A stretch of DNA of 64,000 nt from Jeotgalibaca porci. Its GTDB lineage: Bacteria > Bacillota > Bacilli > Lactobacillales > Aerococcaceae. Location: contig NZ_CP049889.1 of the NCBI RefSeq assembly GCF_011299095.1, forward strand, positions 1,902,501 through 1,966,500. Direction: 5' to 3'. Below are positions 41,594 through 50,217 of this stretch, piece after piece. The notes under the pieces were generated by a model. It made no database searches, had not been told where the DNA came from, and saw only the letters and a program-made list of their open reading frames with translations. Every line of letters begins with the position of its first letter. The stretch's first letter is position 1. The translations under genes were made by a program, and so were the position numbers.

Positions 41594-42343
41594 ATGAGTG
41601 GATTAAAATTTCGCAACAATCATATTGTAGCAACGTATGAATGTGACAAAACAAGTAATATGACCTTACCGTCATTAATTAATAATATGGTAGAAACATC
41701 CGGCTTGCAGAGTCATGCTCTAGGGAATACGGAAGAACAAATGTCTGAGCGCGGGTTAGCCTGGATAATTATTCAATATGATATTAAGATTAACCGGATG
41801 CCAACACGTCGGGAAGAAATAACTCTGGAAACAGAAGCATTAAGTTACAATCGCTTTTTCACATACCGTGCTTTTAGAGCCTTTGACCAAGCCGATAACT
41901 TATTAGTAGAAGTTATTACAACTTTTGGTGTGATGGAAATGACTACCCGGAAGTTAACGCAAGTATCAAAAGAGTTGATAGCTCCTTATCAAGCTGAAGA
42001 AATTCGTACGATGTTGCGTGCGCCTAAGATTAAGCCGGTAAACAAAGAAACAGCAACCAGTATGCCATTTCGTGTTCGCTATTTAGACATTGATGGTAAT
42101 ATGCACGTAAATAACGCCAAATATTTCGACTGGATTATTAATACGATTGATACTGATATTTTAGAGAACTATTTGATTGAAGCTGTAACCATTAAGTATG
42201 AAAAAGAAGTGGGCTTCGGCAATATGATTGAAAGTACAGTTTCGGTTGAACAACTGGCAGATAATAAAGTAATGACTGCTCATGTTATCGAAAATGGTGG
42301 CGGCAATGCGTGTATCGCCAATATTACTTGGGTAAAACGCTAA
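41594..42343 (+). CDS. Acyl-ACP thioesterase (FatA/FatB type)
   Basis: 249 residues, two hot-dog domains. The first holds YECDKTSNMTLPSLINNMVE and LAWIIIQYDIKINRMPTRRE. The second starts with FRVRYLDIDGNMHVNNAKYFDW, containing the Asn/His catalytic region (DxNxHVNN) of bacterial acyl-ACP thioesterases. It hydrolyses acyl-ACP to free fatty acid and ACP. Probably co-transcribed with the SDR gene just upstream. Followed by a bidirectional terminator. Confidence 0.92.
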   Translation: MSGLKFRNNHIVATYECDKTSNMTLPSLINNMVETSGLQSHALGNTEEQMSERGLAWIIIQYDIKINRMPTRREEITLETEALSYNRFFTYRAFRAFDQADNLLVEVITTFGVMEMTTRKLTQVSKELIAPYQAEEIRTMLRAPKIKPVNKETATSMPFRVRYLDIDGNMHVNNAKYFDWIINTIDTDILENYLIEAVTIKYEKEVGFGNMIESTVSVEQLADNKVMTAHVIENGGGNACIANITWVKR

Positions 42344-42351
42344 ATAATCAA

Positions 42352-42400
42352 AAATACCTCCGCTTCTCCTTTACATAAAGGGAAGCAGAGGTATTTATTT
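42352..42400. terminator. Bidirectional terminator
   Basis: AAATACCTCCGCTTC (from 42352) pairs with GAAGCAGAGGTATTT (42382-42396), then a T-run. Serves the thioesterase gene and the convergent ABC-F gene. Confidence 0.85.
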
Positions 42401-42408
42401 TTTTGAAA

Positions 42409-44037
42409 TTAGTTTTCGTATAGCGCAGCTACACGTTCACGAACATTTTTATCTTCCAAGAAATCGTCATAAGTCGTATCCAAGCGGTCAACAACCCCGT
42501 TAGGAGATACTTCGATAATACGATTTGCTGTTGTATTAATAAATTCGTGGTCATGAGAAGTGAATATCAACGCGCCTTTGAATGCAATCATACCATCGTT
42601 CAACGCTGTGATAGATTCCAAGTCCAAGTGGTTTGTTGGATCATCCAAGATTAATACGTTTGCTTTAGAGAACATCATCTTAGAAAGAATAACCCGTACT
42701 TTCTCGCCTCCGGATAAAACGGAAACTTTCTTCATTACATCGTCACCAGTAAATAGCATACGACCTAAGAAGCTACGCAAGAATGTATTGTCATCTTCTT
42801 CTGGACCAGCAAATTCACGTAACCATTCCAAGATGTTTGTATCTGGATTTGGGAACTCAGAAGAGTGGTCTTTAGGCAGGTAACTACGAGAAGTCGTAAC
42901 GCCCCATTTAAATGAACCAGAATCTGGTTCCATTTCGCCCATTAAGATTTTGAACAAAGTAGTTGTTGCGATATCACGACGGCTTGTAAAGGCAACTTTA
43001 TCTTCACGGCCTAATGTAAAGCTGATGTTATCCAATACTTTTTCGCCATCGATTGTTTTCGAGATACCGTCTACGATTAATACATCGTTTCCGATTTCAC
43101 GTTCAGGTGAGAATCCAACGAATGGATATTTACGAGAAGATGGTTGAATATCATCCAGAGTAATTTTATCCAACATTTTCTTACGGGAAGTCGCTTGTTT
43201 AGATTTAGAAGCGTTCGCGCTAAAACGTGCAATAAAGTCTTGTAGTTCTTTAATTTTTTCTTCTTTTTTGGAGTTTTGATCCGCTGCTAATTTAGCTGCT
43301 AATTGGCTTGATTGCAACCAGAAATCATAGTTACCAACATAAAGTTGGATTTTTCCAAAGTCAACGTCTGCCATGTGTGTACATACCGTATTCAAGAAGT
43401 GACGGTCATGTGATACAACAATAACAGTGTTCGGGAAGTTAATTAAGAATTCTGACAACCAGTCGATTGATTGTTTGTCCAAACCGTTGGTAGGCTCATC
43501 CAATAGAAGAACGTCTGGCTGACCGAACAATGCTTGTGCAAGAAGCACTTTCACTTTTTGCGGTTCGATTAGTTCGCTCATTTTCTTACTATGCAAGTCT
43601 TCGGAGATTCCTAAACCTTGCAATAAGCTCGCTGCGTCTGCTTCAGCTTCCCAACCATTTAATTCAGCGAATTCGCCTTCAAGTTCACCGGCACGAATGC
43701 CATCCGCGTCTGTAAACTCTTCCTTCATGTAGATAGCGTCTTTTTCTTGACGTACTTCATAAAGGCGTTTATTTCCCATTACAACAGTGTCTAAAACTTG
43801 CTCATCTTCAAATGCAAAGTGGTCTTGGTTTAGAACAGAGAGACGTTCGTTTGGATCCAAGATAACATCTCCGGTAGATGGTGAAACTTCGCCAGAAAGA
43901 ATCTTCAAGAAAGTCGATTTACCGGCACCGTTTGCTCCGATTACACCATAACAGTTGCCAGGAGTGAATTTAATATTTACATTGTCAAAAAGTTTACGGT
44001 CAGAAAATTGTAAACTGACGTTTGATACAGTAATCAT
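42409..44037 (-). CDS. ABC-F family ATPase (YkpA/YbiT type)
   Basis: 542 residues from ATG 44037; GAGGA sits nine bases before it and touches the ATG at 44046. Two ABC domains: Walker A GANGAGKST in the first; second domain with signature SVLSGGEKVRVILSKMM and LILDDPTNHLDLES. The signature of the first domain is degenerate (ELIEPQKVKVLLAQALF), as seen in this subfamily. The linker (about residues 230-300) is Lys-rich and helical. No membrane segments. ABC-F proteins act on the ribosome; this subgroup is a housekeeping translation factor rather than a known resistance type. Confidence 0.92.
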   Translation of the reverse strand: MITVSNVSLQFSDRKLFDNVNIKFTPGNCYGVIGANGAGKSTFLKILSGEVSPSTGDVILDPNERLSVLNQDHFAFEDEQVLDTVVMGNKRLYEVRQEKDAIYMKEEFTDADGIRAGELEGEFAELNGWEAEADAASLLQGLGISEDLHSKKMSELIEPQKVKVLLAQALFGQPDVLLLDEPTNGLDKQSIDWLSEFLINFPNTVIVVSHDRHFLNTVCTHMADVDFGKIQLYVGNYDFWLQSSQLAAKLAADQNSKKEEKIKELQDFIARFSANASKSKQATSRKKMLDKITLDDIQPSSRKYPFVGFSPEREIGNDVLIVDGISKTIDGEKVLDNISFTLGREDKVAFTSRRDIATTTLFKILMGEMEPDSGSFKWGVTTSRSYLPKDHSSEFPNPDTNILEWLREFAGPEEDDNTFLRSFLGRMLFTGDDVMKKVSVLSGGEKVRVILSKMMFSKANVLILDDPTNHLDLESITALNDGMIAFKGALIFTSHDHEFINTTANRIIEVSPNGVVDRLDTTYDDFLEDKNVRERVAALYEN

Positions 44038-44120
44038 TTTTGGCATTCCTCAATTCGTTTAATATAGTCCTTTCACATTCTAACATAATCTTGTCAAAAT
44101 GAAAGCTTTTAAGTCAATGA

Positions 44121-45098
44121 TTAAATGAGTTCATGAAACATAAATAGACTCACTTGGTTCTGTGAAACAAGATGGAGATGGTGTTGATAGTCCTGTGATT
44201 TGGGAAAGAGTCGATAACGGTTGTAATCATTTAAATGAATATATTCCTCTAATCCAAAACGAAGTGTTAGACTATTCGTGTTTTCTTCTATTAAAAGAAC
44301 CTGATCATTCAGTGTCAGAGTCGTTAAATAGCGGGGCGGCATTTTCGAAATAGAGATGGGATTCCCCATTGCTTTTTTTGACGCGTCAGCCTCGTTCGAT
44401 AAGAACTGAAAAAGATTCAGAATTTCCATCTGGGTTCCATCATCACTGTGAAGATCCAAAGAAGTATTGAAGAATGTTTTATTAAGCTGTAATTTTTCAT
44501 GAGGAACTTTCTTCAATAAATAGGGTTCGCGTTTTTGTGATTCAAAAACCAATAATTGAATCGGCTGATCCGCTTCGTTTAACTGTAAAATGTCGTTATC
44601 GTGTAATTCGATAGAGAAAGTTGGGGTGTTATCCCAAGAAAGCAAGGTTTTCATATACCATTCAAAGATTCCTTCAGTCTGAGAAACAAGAATCAGACGA
44701 TCGTTACGGCCAATTACCAGTTGATGGAATTCACCTTTTACTAACAGTGTACTGGCGGTATCAGCATTTTCGGGATAACGAACTTTGAATCCTTCTTCAT
44801 CGATATAGTAAAGCCGGTGACGAAAAATGAAGCTGTCACGGACTGGATAATCAAAAGTTAACGTTTTGAACAGGAAGGGTGCCAGATCCCTTTCTTCTAT
44901 AAAGAGGGACTGATTGATGAGTGGCTCTTGGTATATTGGCAGTTGTTCCAGTTTTAGATGGTCCATCAAGTTATGCCAGTGATAAATCGAAACCTCTTTC
45001 GGGTTTCGCCAAAGATAAAAGTGACCACTATAAAGAGACACATCAAAGTAAGTCCCTTTGATACTTAAATTTGTTAATAAGACATCAAATTTATCCAT
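44121..45098 (-). CDS. Protein of unknown function
   Basis: 325 residues, no family recognised. Soluble, rich in aromatic residues and predicted strands (GTYFDVSLYSGHFYLW; DRLILVSQTEGIFEWYMKTL; YLTTLTLNDQVLLIEENTNSL), which suggests a beta-repeat fold, with no signal peptide. Strong AAAGGAGGAG site and ATG at 45098, so it is translated. It lies between the ABC-F gene and the divergent brnQ, 74 bases from the former. The high content of Leu/Phe/Tyr/His is even, with no tandem repeat. Probably lineage-restricted. Confidence 0.7.
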   Translation of the reverse strand: MDKFDVLLTNLSIKGTYFDVSLYSGHFYLWRNPKEVSIYHWHNLMDHLKLEQLPIYQEPLINQSLFIEERDLAPFLFKTLTFDYPVRDSFIFRHRLYYIDEEGFKVRYPENADTASTLLVKGEFHQLVIGRNDRLILVSQTEGIFEWYMKTLLSWDNTPTFSIELHDNDILQLNEADQPIQLLVFESQKREPYLLKKVPHEKLQLNKTFFNTSLDLHSDDGTQMEILNLFQFLSNEADASKKAMGNPISISKMPPRYLTTLTLNDQVLLIEENTNSLTLRFGLEEYIHLNDYNRYRLFPKSQDYQHHLHLVSQNQVSLFMFHELI

Positions 45099-45200
45099 TA
45101 TACTCCTCCTTTCACAAAATCTCGCAATATGATTATACCATATGGAGGTTCACAAAGAATCATGTTAGAATAGACAAAAATTAGGGGGATGGAGATTGTT

Positions 45201-46541
45201 ATGGATAAGAAATTACAATTTAAAGATTACGTATTTATCGGCTCACTGTTGTTTGGCTTATTTTTCGGAGCTGGAAATCTCATTTTCCCCATTCAAATGG
45301 GGCAACTGGCTGGTTCAGACATGTGGTTGGCAACAGCCGGATTTATTATTACTGCAGTAGGCTTGCCGTTCCTAGGTATTGTCGCCATGGGGTTGGCGCG
45401 CAAAGAGAGTATGTATGAACTGGCAAGTAAAATTTCACCGGGTTATGGCATGTTCTACACGGTAGCTTTGTATCTGACAATCGGTCCTTTCTTTGCCATT
45501 CCCAGGACAGCAACCGTCTCTTTTGAAGCAGCCTTTGCGCCATATTTAGATCAAGGCATGTTGCAAATTGCGCTCGTGATTTTTTCAGCTTTATTTTTTG
45601 GCTTTTCTTTATGGTTCACATTGCGTCCGTCCGGTATTCTGACTTGGATAGGTAAGGTATTAAACCCAATCTTTTTAGTTTCTTTAACCGGGCTTGTCAT
45701 TTTTACCGTTATGAAACCAATGGGAGAAGTCGCACAAATCCCGGTTCAACCTCTGTACCAAGAAGGCTCGTTTTTCCGTGGATTTCTTGAAGGATACAAT
45801 ACAATGGATGCCTTGGCAGCTTTGGCATTCGGAATTATCGTTATTAGTACAATAAAAAGTCTGGGTGTTACGAAGCCAAGTGCCATTGCCAAAGACACAA
45901 TCATCGCAGGGTTATTTAGTACTACTTTAATGGCTGTCATTTATGCGAGTCTTGTCTATGTAGGTGCATCTAGCCAAGGGATTTTTGGATTAAGTGCAAA
46001 TGGTGGAGTAGCTCTGGCAGTTGTTTCTAATCACTACTTTGGCAGTTTGGGCGCCGTCGTTTTGGCAGTTATTATTACAGCTGCATGTTTTAAAACAGCC
46101 GTTGGTCTCTTGACCGCAATCAGCGAAATGTTTGTAACGCTGTTTCCGAACAAATTTACCTACAACCAATTTGTTTACTTATTTACGGGTATCTCTTTTG
46201 GAATCGCCAATTTGGGACTTGCACAAATTATTACCTTATCTGTTCCTGTTTTAATGTTCTTGTATCCACTCGCCATTACGCTAATTTTCACAGCCATTTT
46301 TAGTCCTTTATTTAAGGACAAAGCAATTGTTTATCAAGTTACAACGCTCTTTACATTATCATTTGCAGTATTGGACTTCATTCATGCGTTACCGAAAGAA
46401 TGGGAAGCAACCGCAAATCTAGCTTTCATTTCTGAGTGGGCTGAAAAGACAATTCCGTTATTTACCTACGGGATGAGCTGGGTGATGCCCGCATTGATTG
46501 GTTTTGTCATTGGTTTTGTTCTTTCGAAACTTAAGAAATAA
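45201..46541 (+). CDS. brnQ: Branched-chain amino acid transporter BrnQ (LIVCS family)
   Basis: 446 residues with about twelve membrane segments. Family hallmarks: FIGSLLFGLFFGAGNLIFP at the start, GPFFAIPRTATVSFEAAFAP, and TMDALAALAFGIIVIS. Na+- or H+-coupled uptake of Leu, Ile and Val. The ATG at 45201 is preferred: GGAG six bases before it, whereas ATG 45189 touches the G-rich site. Its terminator is shared with ppk and is split by the ISL3 element downstream. Confidence 0.94.
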   Translation: MDKKLQFKDYVFIGSLLFGLFFGAGNLIFPIQMGQLAGSDMWLATAGFIITAVGLPFLGIVAMGLARKESMYELASKISPGYGMFYTVALYLTIGPFFAIPRTATVSFEAAFAPYLDQGMLQIALVIFSALFFGFSLWFTLRPSGILTWIGKVLNPIFLVSLTGLVIFTVMKPMGEVAQIPVQPLYQEGSFFRGFLEGYNTMDALAALAFGIIVISTIKSLGVTKPSAIAKDTIIAGLFSTTLMAVIYASLVYVGASSQGIFGLSANGGVALAVVSNHYFGSLGAVVLAVIITAACFKTAVGLLTAISEMFVTLFPNKFTYNQFVYLFTGISFGIANLGLAQIITLSVPVLMFLYPLAITLIFTAIFSPLFKDKAIVYQVTTLFTLSFAVLDFIHALPKEWEATANLAFISEWAEKTIPLFTYGMSWVMPALIGFVIGFVLSKLKK

Positions 46542-46559
46542 TTTAAAAGAGGATGGCCG

Positions 46560-46567
46560 GGTAAAAT
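46560..46567. repeat. ISL3 target-site duplication, left copy (right copy 48104-48111)
   Basis: GGTAAAAT occurs directly outside both ends of the element. Confidence 0.95.
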
Positions 46568-48103
46568 GGCTCTATAATATTTGGTGTTGGTGAATCATTT
46601 TGATTCACTGGCACCATTTTTGTTTTTAAATGCAAAAAGGCCAGTGAACCCCTATAATTTAGTTACCACACAAAACAATAGGAGGACTCACATGGCCCAT
46701 ACTCATTGTATTAAAAAAATGCTCGGAATAGAAGACCCAAATATATATTTAGATGACATGCCCGTTGTATTCGAAGAAAACAAGCAAGTTAAAAACATCG
46801 TTGTCCAAGGGAAATTATCTTACACCCCGCGGTGTTGTAAGAAATGCGGCATCACAAACGATTCCCACCAAGATATCATCAAGAACGGGACGAAGCTGTC
46901 CACAATAAAGCTGACCCACATCAATTTCCAGCCGGTTCTCCTGCGTCTGAAGAAACAACGTTTCTTGTGTAAACACTGTGCTCAAACCTTCATCGCTGAA
47001 ACAAAACTCGTTGAACGACACTGCTTCATCTCCAACATCATCAAACGGACAATCGCGATGGAACTGCGGGAAATCCAGTCCATGAGGTTGGTGGCGCAAC
47101 ACCTTTCCGTTTCCAACAGCACGGTCATCCGAGTCCTTGAAAAAGTGGCGGAGCCATTGGAGGCCAATCATATCTATCTCCCGCAACACCTTTCCATCGA
47201 TGAATTCAAGTCGGTCAAAAATGTGTCCGGCGCCATGAGCTTCCTGTTTCTTGATGCCCAAAACCACCGGTTGATCGATGTCGTCGAGGACAGACGGCAG
47301 AATCAGCTGATTGACTACTTCATGCGCTATCCCAAGGAATCGCGTTATAGCGTGAAGACTGTCACGATGGACATGTATTCCCCGTATCTGGCGGTCGTAA
47401 AAGACTGTTTTCCTAAAGCGCAAATCGTTATCGATCGGTTCCATATTGTCCAACACCTGAATCGGGCACTCAATTCGTTCCGTATCCGCGTCATGAATGA
47501 AGCCAAGAAAAAAAGCGAGACGGACTACCGTAAGCTGAAGAAACAATGGAAATTGCTTTTGAAAAATGAGTGGGAATTAGACGTCACCGATTATCGGACG
47601 CACCGGCTTTACGAGGGACTGGTGACCGAGAAGATGATGGTGGACTATTTATTGCATATCAACCCGCGCTTGCGCCAGGTTTATACCTTGGTGAATGACC
47701 TACGTTTCGCCCTCCAAAGGCATGACTTTGACCAATTCAAAACCATTTTAGAAGAATCCAGGAAATATGTACTGCCAAAAAAAGTCCGTACCACCGTGCA
47801 GACTTTGTTCAAGTATCAGGAAGGCATCCGGAATGCTTGTCTGTATACCTTGTCCAACGGGGCCATCGAAGGGGTCAACAATAAAATAAAAAACATCAAG
47901 CGTTCCGGATTCGGTTATCGAAATTATAGCCACCTGCGTGCACGCATCCTCATCAGTTACCGCCTGACGGCGAGCCAATTTGAGCCGAAGGCACTCCATT
48001 ACAAGGAGGAAAAGCGCCGACAAGAAGAAAAAGAAAAAGCCAAAGCGAATTAGTTTTCGCTTTGACTTTCAGTTGGTCCACCAACACTATTTGACATAGA
48101 ACC
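46568..48103 (+). mobile_element. ISL3-family insertion sequence, complete (1536 bp)
   Basis: Ends GGCTCTATAATATTTGGTGT and, inverted, GGTTCTATGTCAAATAGTGT form the ~25-bp imperfect inverted repeats typical of ISL3 elements (TAGTGTTGGTG core). The flanks carry an exact 8-bp target duplication GGTAAAAT at 46560-46567 and 48104-48111. One intact transposase gene. An intact duplication suggests a fairly recent insertion. Base composition is more GC-rich than the neighbours. Confidence 0.96.
46692..48053 (+). CDS. ISL3-family transposase
   Basis: 453 residues from ATG 46692 (TAGGAGGACT site). N-terminal zinc-binding region with paired Cys (CCKKCG, then CKHCAQ near residues 46-95). A helix-turn-helix (MRLVAQHLSVSNSTVIRVLE) follows. 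The DDE transposase domain starts HLSIDEFKSVKN with TVTMDMYSPYLAVVKDCFP, VIDRFHIVQHLNRALN and the C-terminal SNGAIEGVNNKIKNIKRSGFG containing the Glu. Complete and intact. The basic tail KRRQEEKEKAK is usual. Confidence 0.95.
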   Translation: MAHTHCIKKMLGIEDPNIYLDDMPVVFEENKQVKNIVVQGKLSYTPRCCKKCGITNDSHQDIIKNGTKLSTIKLTHINFQPVLLRLKKQRFLCKHCAQTFIAETKLVERHCFISNIIKRTIAMELREIQSMRLVAQHLSVSNSTVIRVLEKVAEPLEANHIYLPQHLSIDEFKSVKNVSGAMSFLFLDAQNHRLIDVVEDRRQNQLIDYFMRYPKESRYSVKTVTMDMYSPYLAVVKDCFPKAQIVIDRFHIVQHLNRALNSFRIRVMNEAKKKSETDYRKLKKQWKLLLKNEWELDVTDYRTHRLYEGLVTEKMMVDYLLHINPRLRQVYTLVNDLRFALQRHDFDQFKTILEESRKYVLPKKVRTTVQTLFKYQEGIRNACLYTLSNGAIEGVNNKIKNIKRSGFGYRNYSHLRARILISYRLTASQFEPKALHYKEEKRRQEEKEKAKAN

Positions 48104-48130
48104 GGTAAAATTTCCCAGCCATCCTCTTTT

Positions 48131-50182
48131 TTACTCTTCACGTGCCCATTGAACAAATTTTTTCTGGGCATGAAGCGGTTCTTCGCTATTGATGATGGGA
48201 ACGTAATGACCATCTTTATGCAATTCTTGGGCTTTCTGGTTATCATTCAGATAAACGTCCAGAATAGTTAAGATTTCATTTTTGATTTTTTCATCTAAAA
48301 TAGGGAATTCAATCTCAACGCGATTGATCATATTCCGTGTCATCATATCGGCGGACGAAAGAAAGAGCTTCTTCGCACCATTCTGGTGAAAATAATACAC
48401 GCGACTGTGTTCCAGATAGCGCCCGATGATACTCATAACACGAATGTTCTCGCTGATGCCTATAATCCCTGGCTTCAGGCAACAAATTCCCCGGATAATC
48501 AAATCGATTTTGACACCCATCATACTGGCTTCATAAAGTTTCTTAATGATTTTCTTATCAGTCAAAGAATTCATCTTCGCAATAATATGCCCATTCCCAA
48601 ACGCTTGATGGAACGCCATCTCTTTTTCAATATGTTCAAAAAAAGATAAACGTATTTCATAGGGAGAAACATACAATTGGCGGTACTTCGGCACTTTAGA
48701 AAAACCGCTCAGGTAATTAAAGAACTCGGTTGCGTCTTCCCCAATTTCCGATTGTGTTGTAATAATACCCATATCCTCATAACCGCGAGCAGTTTTATCG
48801 TTATAATTACCGGTTCCCAAATGCACGTAACGTTTTAGTTGTGTGCCTTCTTTTTTTACAACCAACGTAATTTTACTATGGGTCTTTAATTCTGTTACGC
48901 CGTAAAGGACGTGCGCACCAGAATCTTCCAGTTCTTTTGCCCAGTGCACATTATTTTCTTCATCAAAGCGGGCTTTCAATTCAACTAAAACAGTCACTTG
49001 GATGCCGCTCTCAGCAGCGGTCTTCAATGCTTTTACAATTGGTGAGTCTTTTGAAACGCGGTAAAGCGTCTGCTTAATTGCCAATGTATTTTCATCTCTA
49101 CATGCTTCTTCGATAAAATCCAGAACCGGTCGAAAGGAATCATAAGGATGATGGAGAAAAATATCTTGCCGATCCGCTAAGGCATAGATAGGTTCACTCA
49201 GTAATTCGTTTGGAATGATTGGCGTGAAAGAGGGATATCGTAAATCCGGGAACCGTTCTTCCAACTTATCCGCTAACTTTGCCAGCAAGGTTAAATCCAG
49301 AGGGCCTGAAATTTGATAAACATCGCGTTCCAATAGCCCTAATGCATCCCGTAATAAGGTCACATTTTGCGGTTGAGTTTCCTCGACTTCCAGGCGGACT
49401 GCCACGCCATTTTTACGCCGTTTTAGATAGTCCTCGATAACCGACAGCAAATCTTCGGCACCTTCTTCTTGCACATCAAAGTCAGCGTTTCGCGTAATTC
49501 GGAAGGTAAAGCTGTCCAAAACGTCATAACCGTTAAATAACCGGTGGATATTCGCTTGGATAATTTCTTCAAGCAAGACGACTTTCACTGTTTCCTCTGT
49601 TTCTAGAAGGTAGAAACGTTCTAAAAAATTAGAAATAGGAATGACTGCAGTGTGTTTCTCTTCGTCTTTCGTCAGACTAACAAATAGATGCATAACTTTA
49701 TTGTTTAAACGCGGGAAAGGGTGATATGCATCAATTCCCAAAGGTGTAAGAGCCGGGAAAATAAGCGTGTCGTAATATTCTGTAACTTCCGCCAACTCGG
49801 AATCCGTCAGTTCTGACAGGTTTGTGAAATGAACCTCGTACTTTTTCAAATCCTCTTTCCGTTTATCCAATAAGTCGTATTGAAGGGTAATATTTTGACG
49901 GTTCTTTCTCGCTATTTCTTCTAATTGTTCCTCAGCATTCAGCTGTGTTTTTGAATCCCTTGAGCCAGGGTCAAATTGGAGTTGATCTTGGAGTCCGGCG
50001 ACCCGAATCATAAAAAACTCATCCAGGTTAGAGCTGCCTATAGCTAAGAAATTAATTTGTTCCAACAGAGGATTTTCAGAAATATCCGCTTCTTGAATCA
50101 CGCGTTTGTTAAATTCTAACCAACTTAATTCCCGATTAAAGTAATAAGCTGGATTTTCCAAGTTTAGATGTAAGTCGTCCAT
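48131..50182 (-). CDS. ppk: Polyphosphate kinase 1
   Basis: 683 residues, normal for the family. Starts YYFNRELSWLEFNKRVIQEA. It contains IFLHHPYDSF with the head-domain region, KQTLYRVSKDSPIV, VLVELKARFDEENN (phospholipase-D-like half), HLGTGNYNDKTARGYEDMG with an active-site His, and MNSLTDKKIIKKLYEA. It makes polyphosphate from ATP, reversibly. It follows ppx by 35 bases on the same strand, so synthesis and hydrolysis genes form one operon. The 3' end borders the IS-split terminator. Confidence 0.95.
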   Translation of the reverse strand: MDDLHLNLENPAYYFNRELSWLEFNKRVIQEADISENPLLEQINFLAIGSSNLDEFFMIRVAGLQDQLQFDPGSRDSKTQLNAEEQLEEIARKNRQNITLQYDLLDKRKEDLKKYEVHFTNLSELTDSELAEVTEYYDTLIFPALTPLGIDAYHPFPRLNNKVMHLFVSLTKDEEKHTAVIPISNFLERFYLLETEETVKVVLLEEIIQANIHRLFNGYDVLDSFTFRITRNADFDVQEEGAEDLLSVIEDYLKRRKNGVAVRLEVEETQPQNVTLLRDALGLLERDVYQISGPLDLTLLAKLADKLEERFPDLRYPSFTPIIPNELLSEPIYALADRQDIFLHHPYDSFRPVLDFIEEACRDENTLAIKQTLYRVSKDSPIVKALKTAAESGIQVTVLVELKARFDEENNVHWAKELEDSGAHVLYGVTELKTHSKITLVVKKEGTQLKRYVHLGTGNYNDKTARGYEDMGIITTQSEIGEDATEFFNYLSGFSKVPKYRQLYVSPYEIRLSFFEHIEKEMAFHQAFGNGHIIAKMNSLTDKKIIKKLYEASMMGVKIDLIIRGICCLKPGIIGISENIRVMSIIGRYLEHSRVYYFHQNGAKKLFLSSADMMTRNMINRVEIEFPILDEKIKNEILTILDVYLNDNQKAQELHKDGHYVPIINSEEPLHAQKKFVQWAREE

Positions 50183-50217
50183 CGTATAAGCACCGTCCTT
50201 TTATTCACGAAAAATAA

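Larger units (their letters stand above)
46545..48130. terminator. brnQ/ppk bidirectional terminator, interrupted by ISL3 element
   Basis: AAAAGAGGATGGC at 46545-46557 and GCCATCCTCTTTT at 48118-48130 are perfectly complementary (13 pairs) with A/T tracts outside. Removing the element and one 8-bp duplicate leaves a loop of about fourteen bases, rebuilding a bidirectional terminator between convergent genes. Confidence 0.85.

Noticed and set aside
42409-44037. ABC-F antibiotic resistance protein
   Set aside because: The degenerate first signature and overall sequence match the housekeeping YkpA/YbiT group; no leader typical of inducible resistance genes is seen upstream.
46815-47546. 243-codon minus-strand frame inside the ISL3 element
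   Set aside because: Antisense to the transposase gene; no family features, explained by the GC-richer codon use of the transposase.
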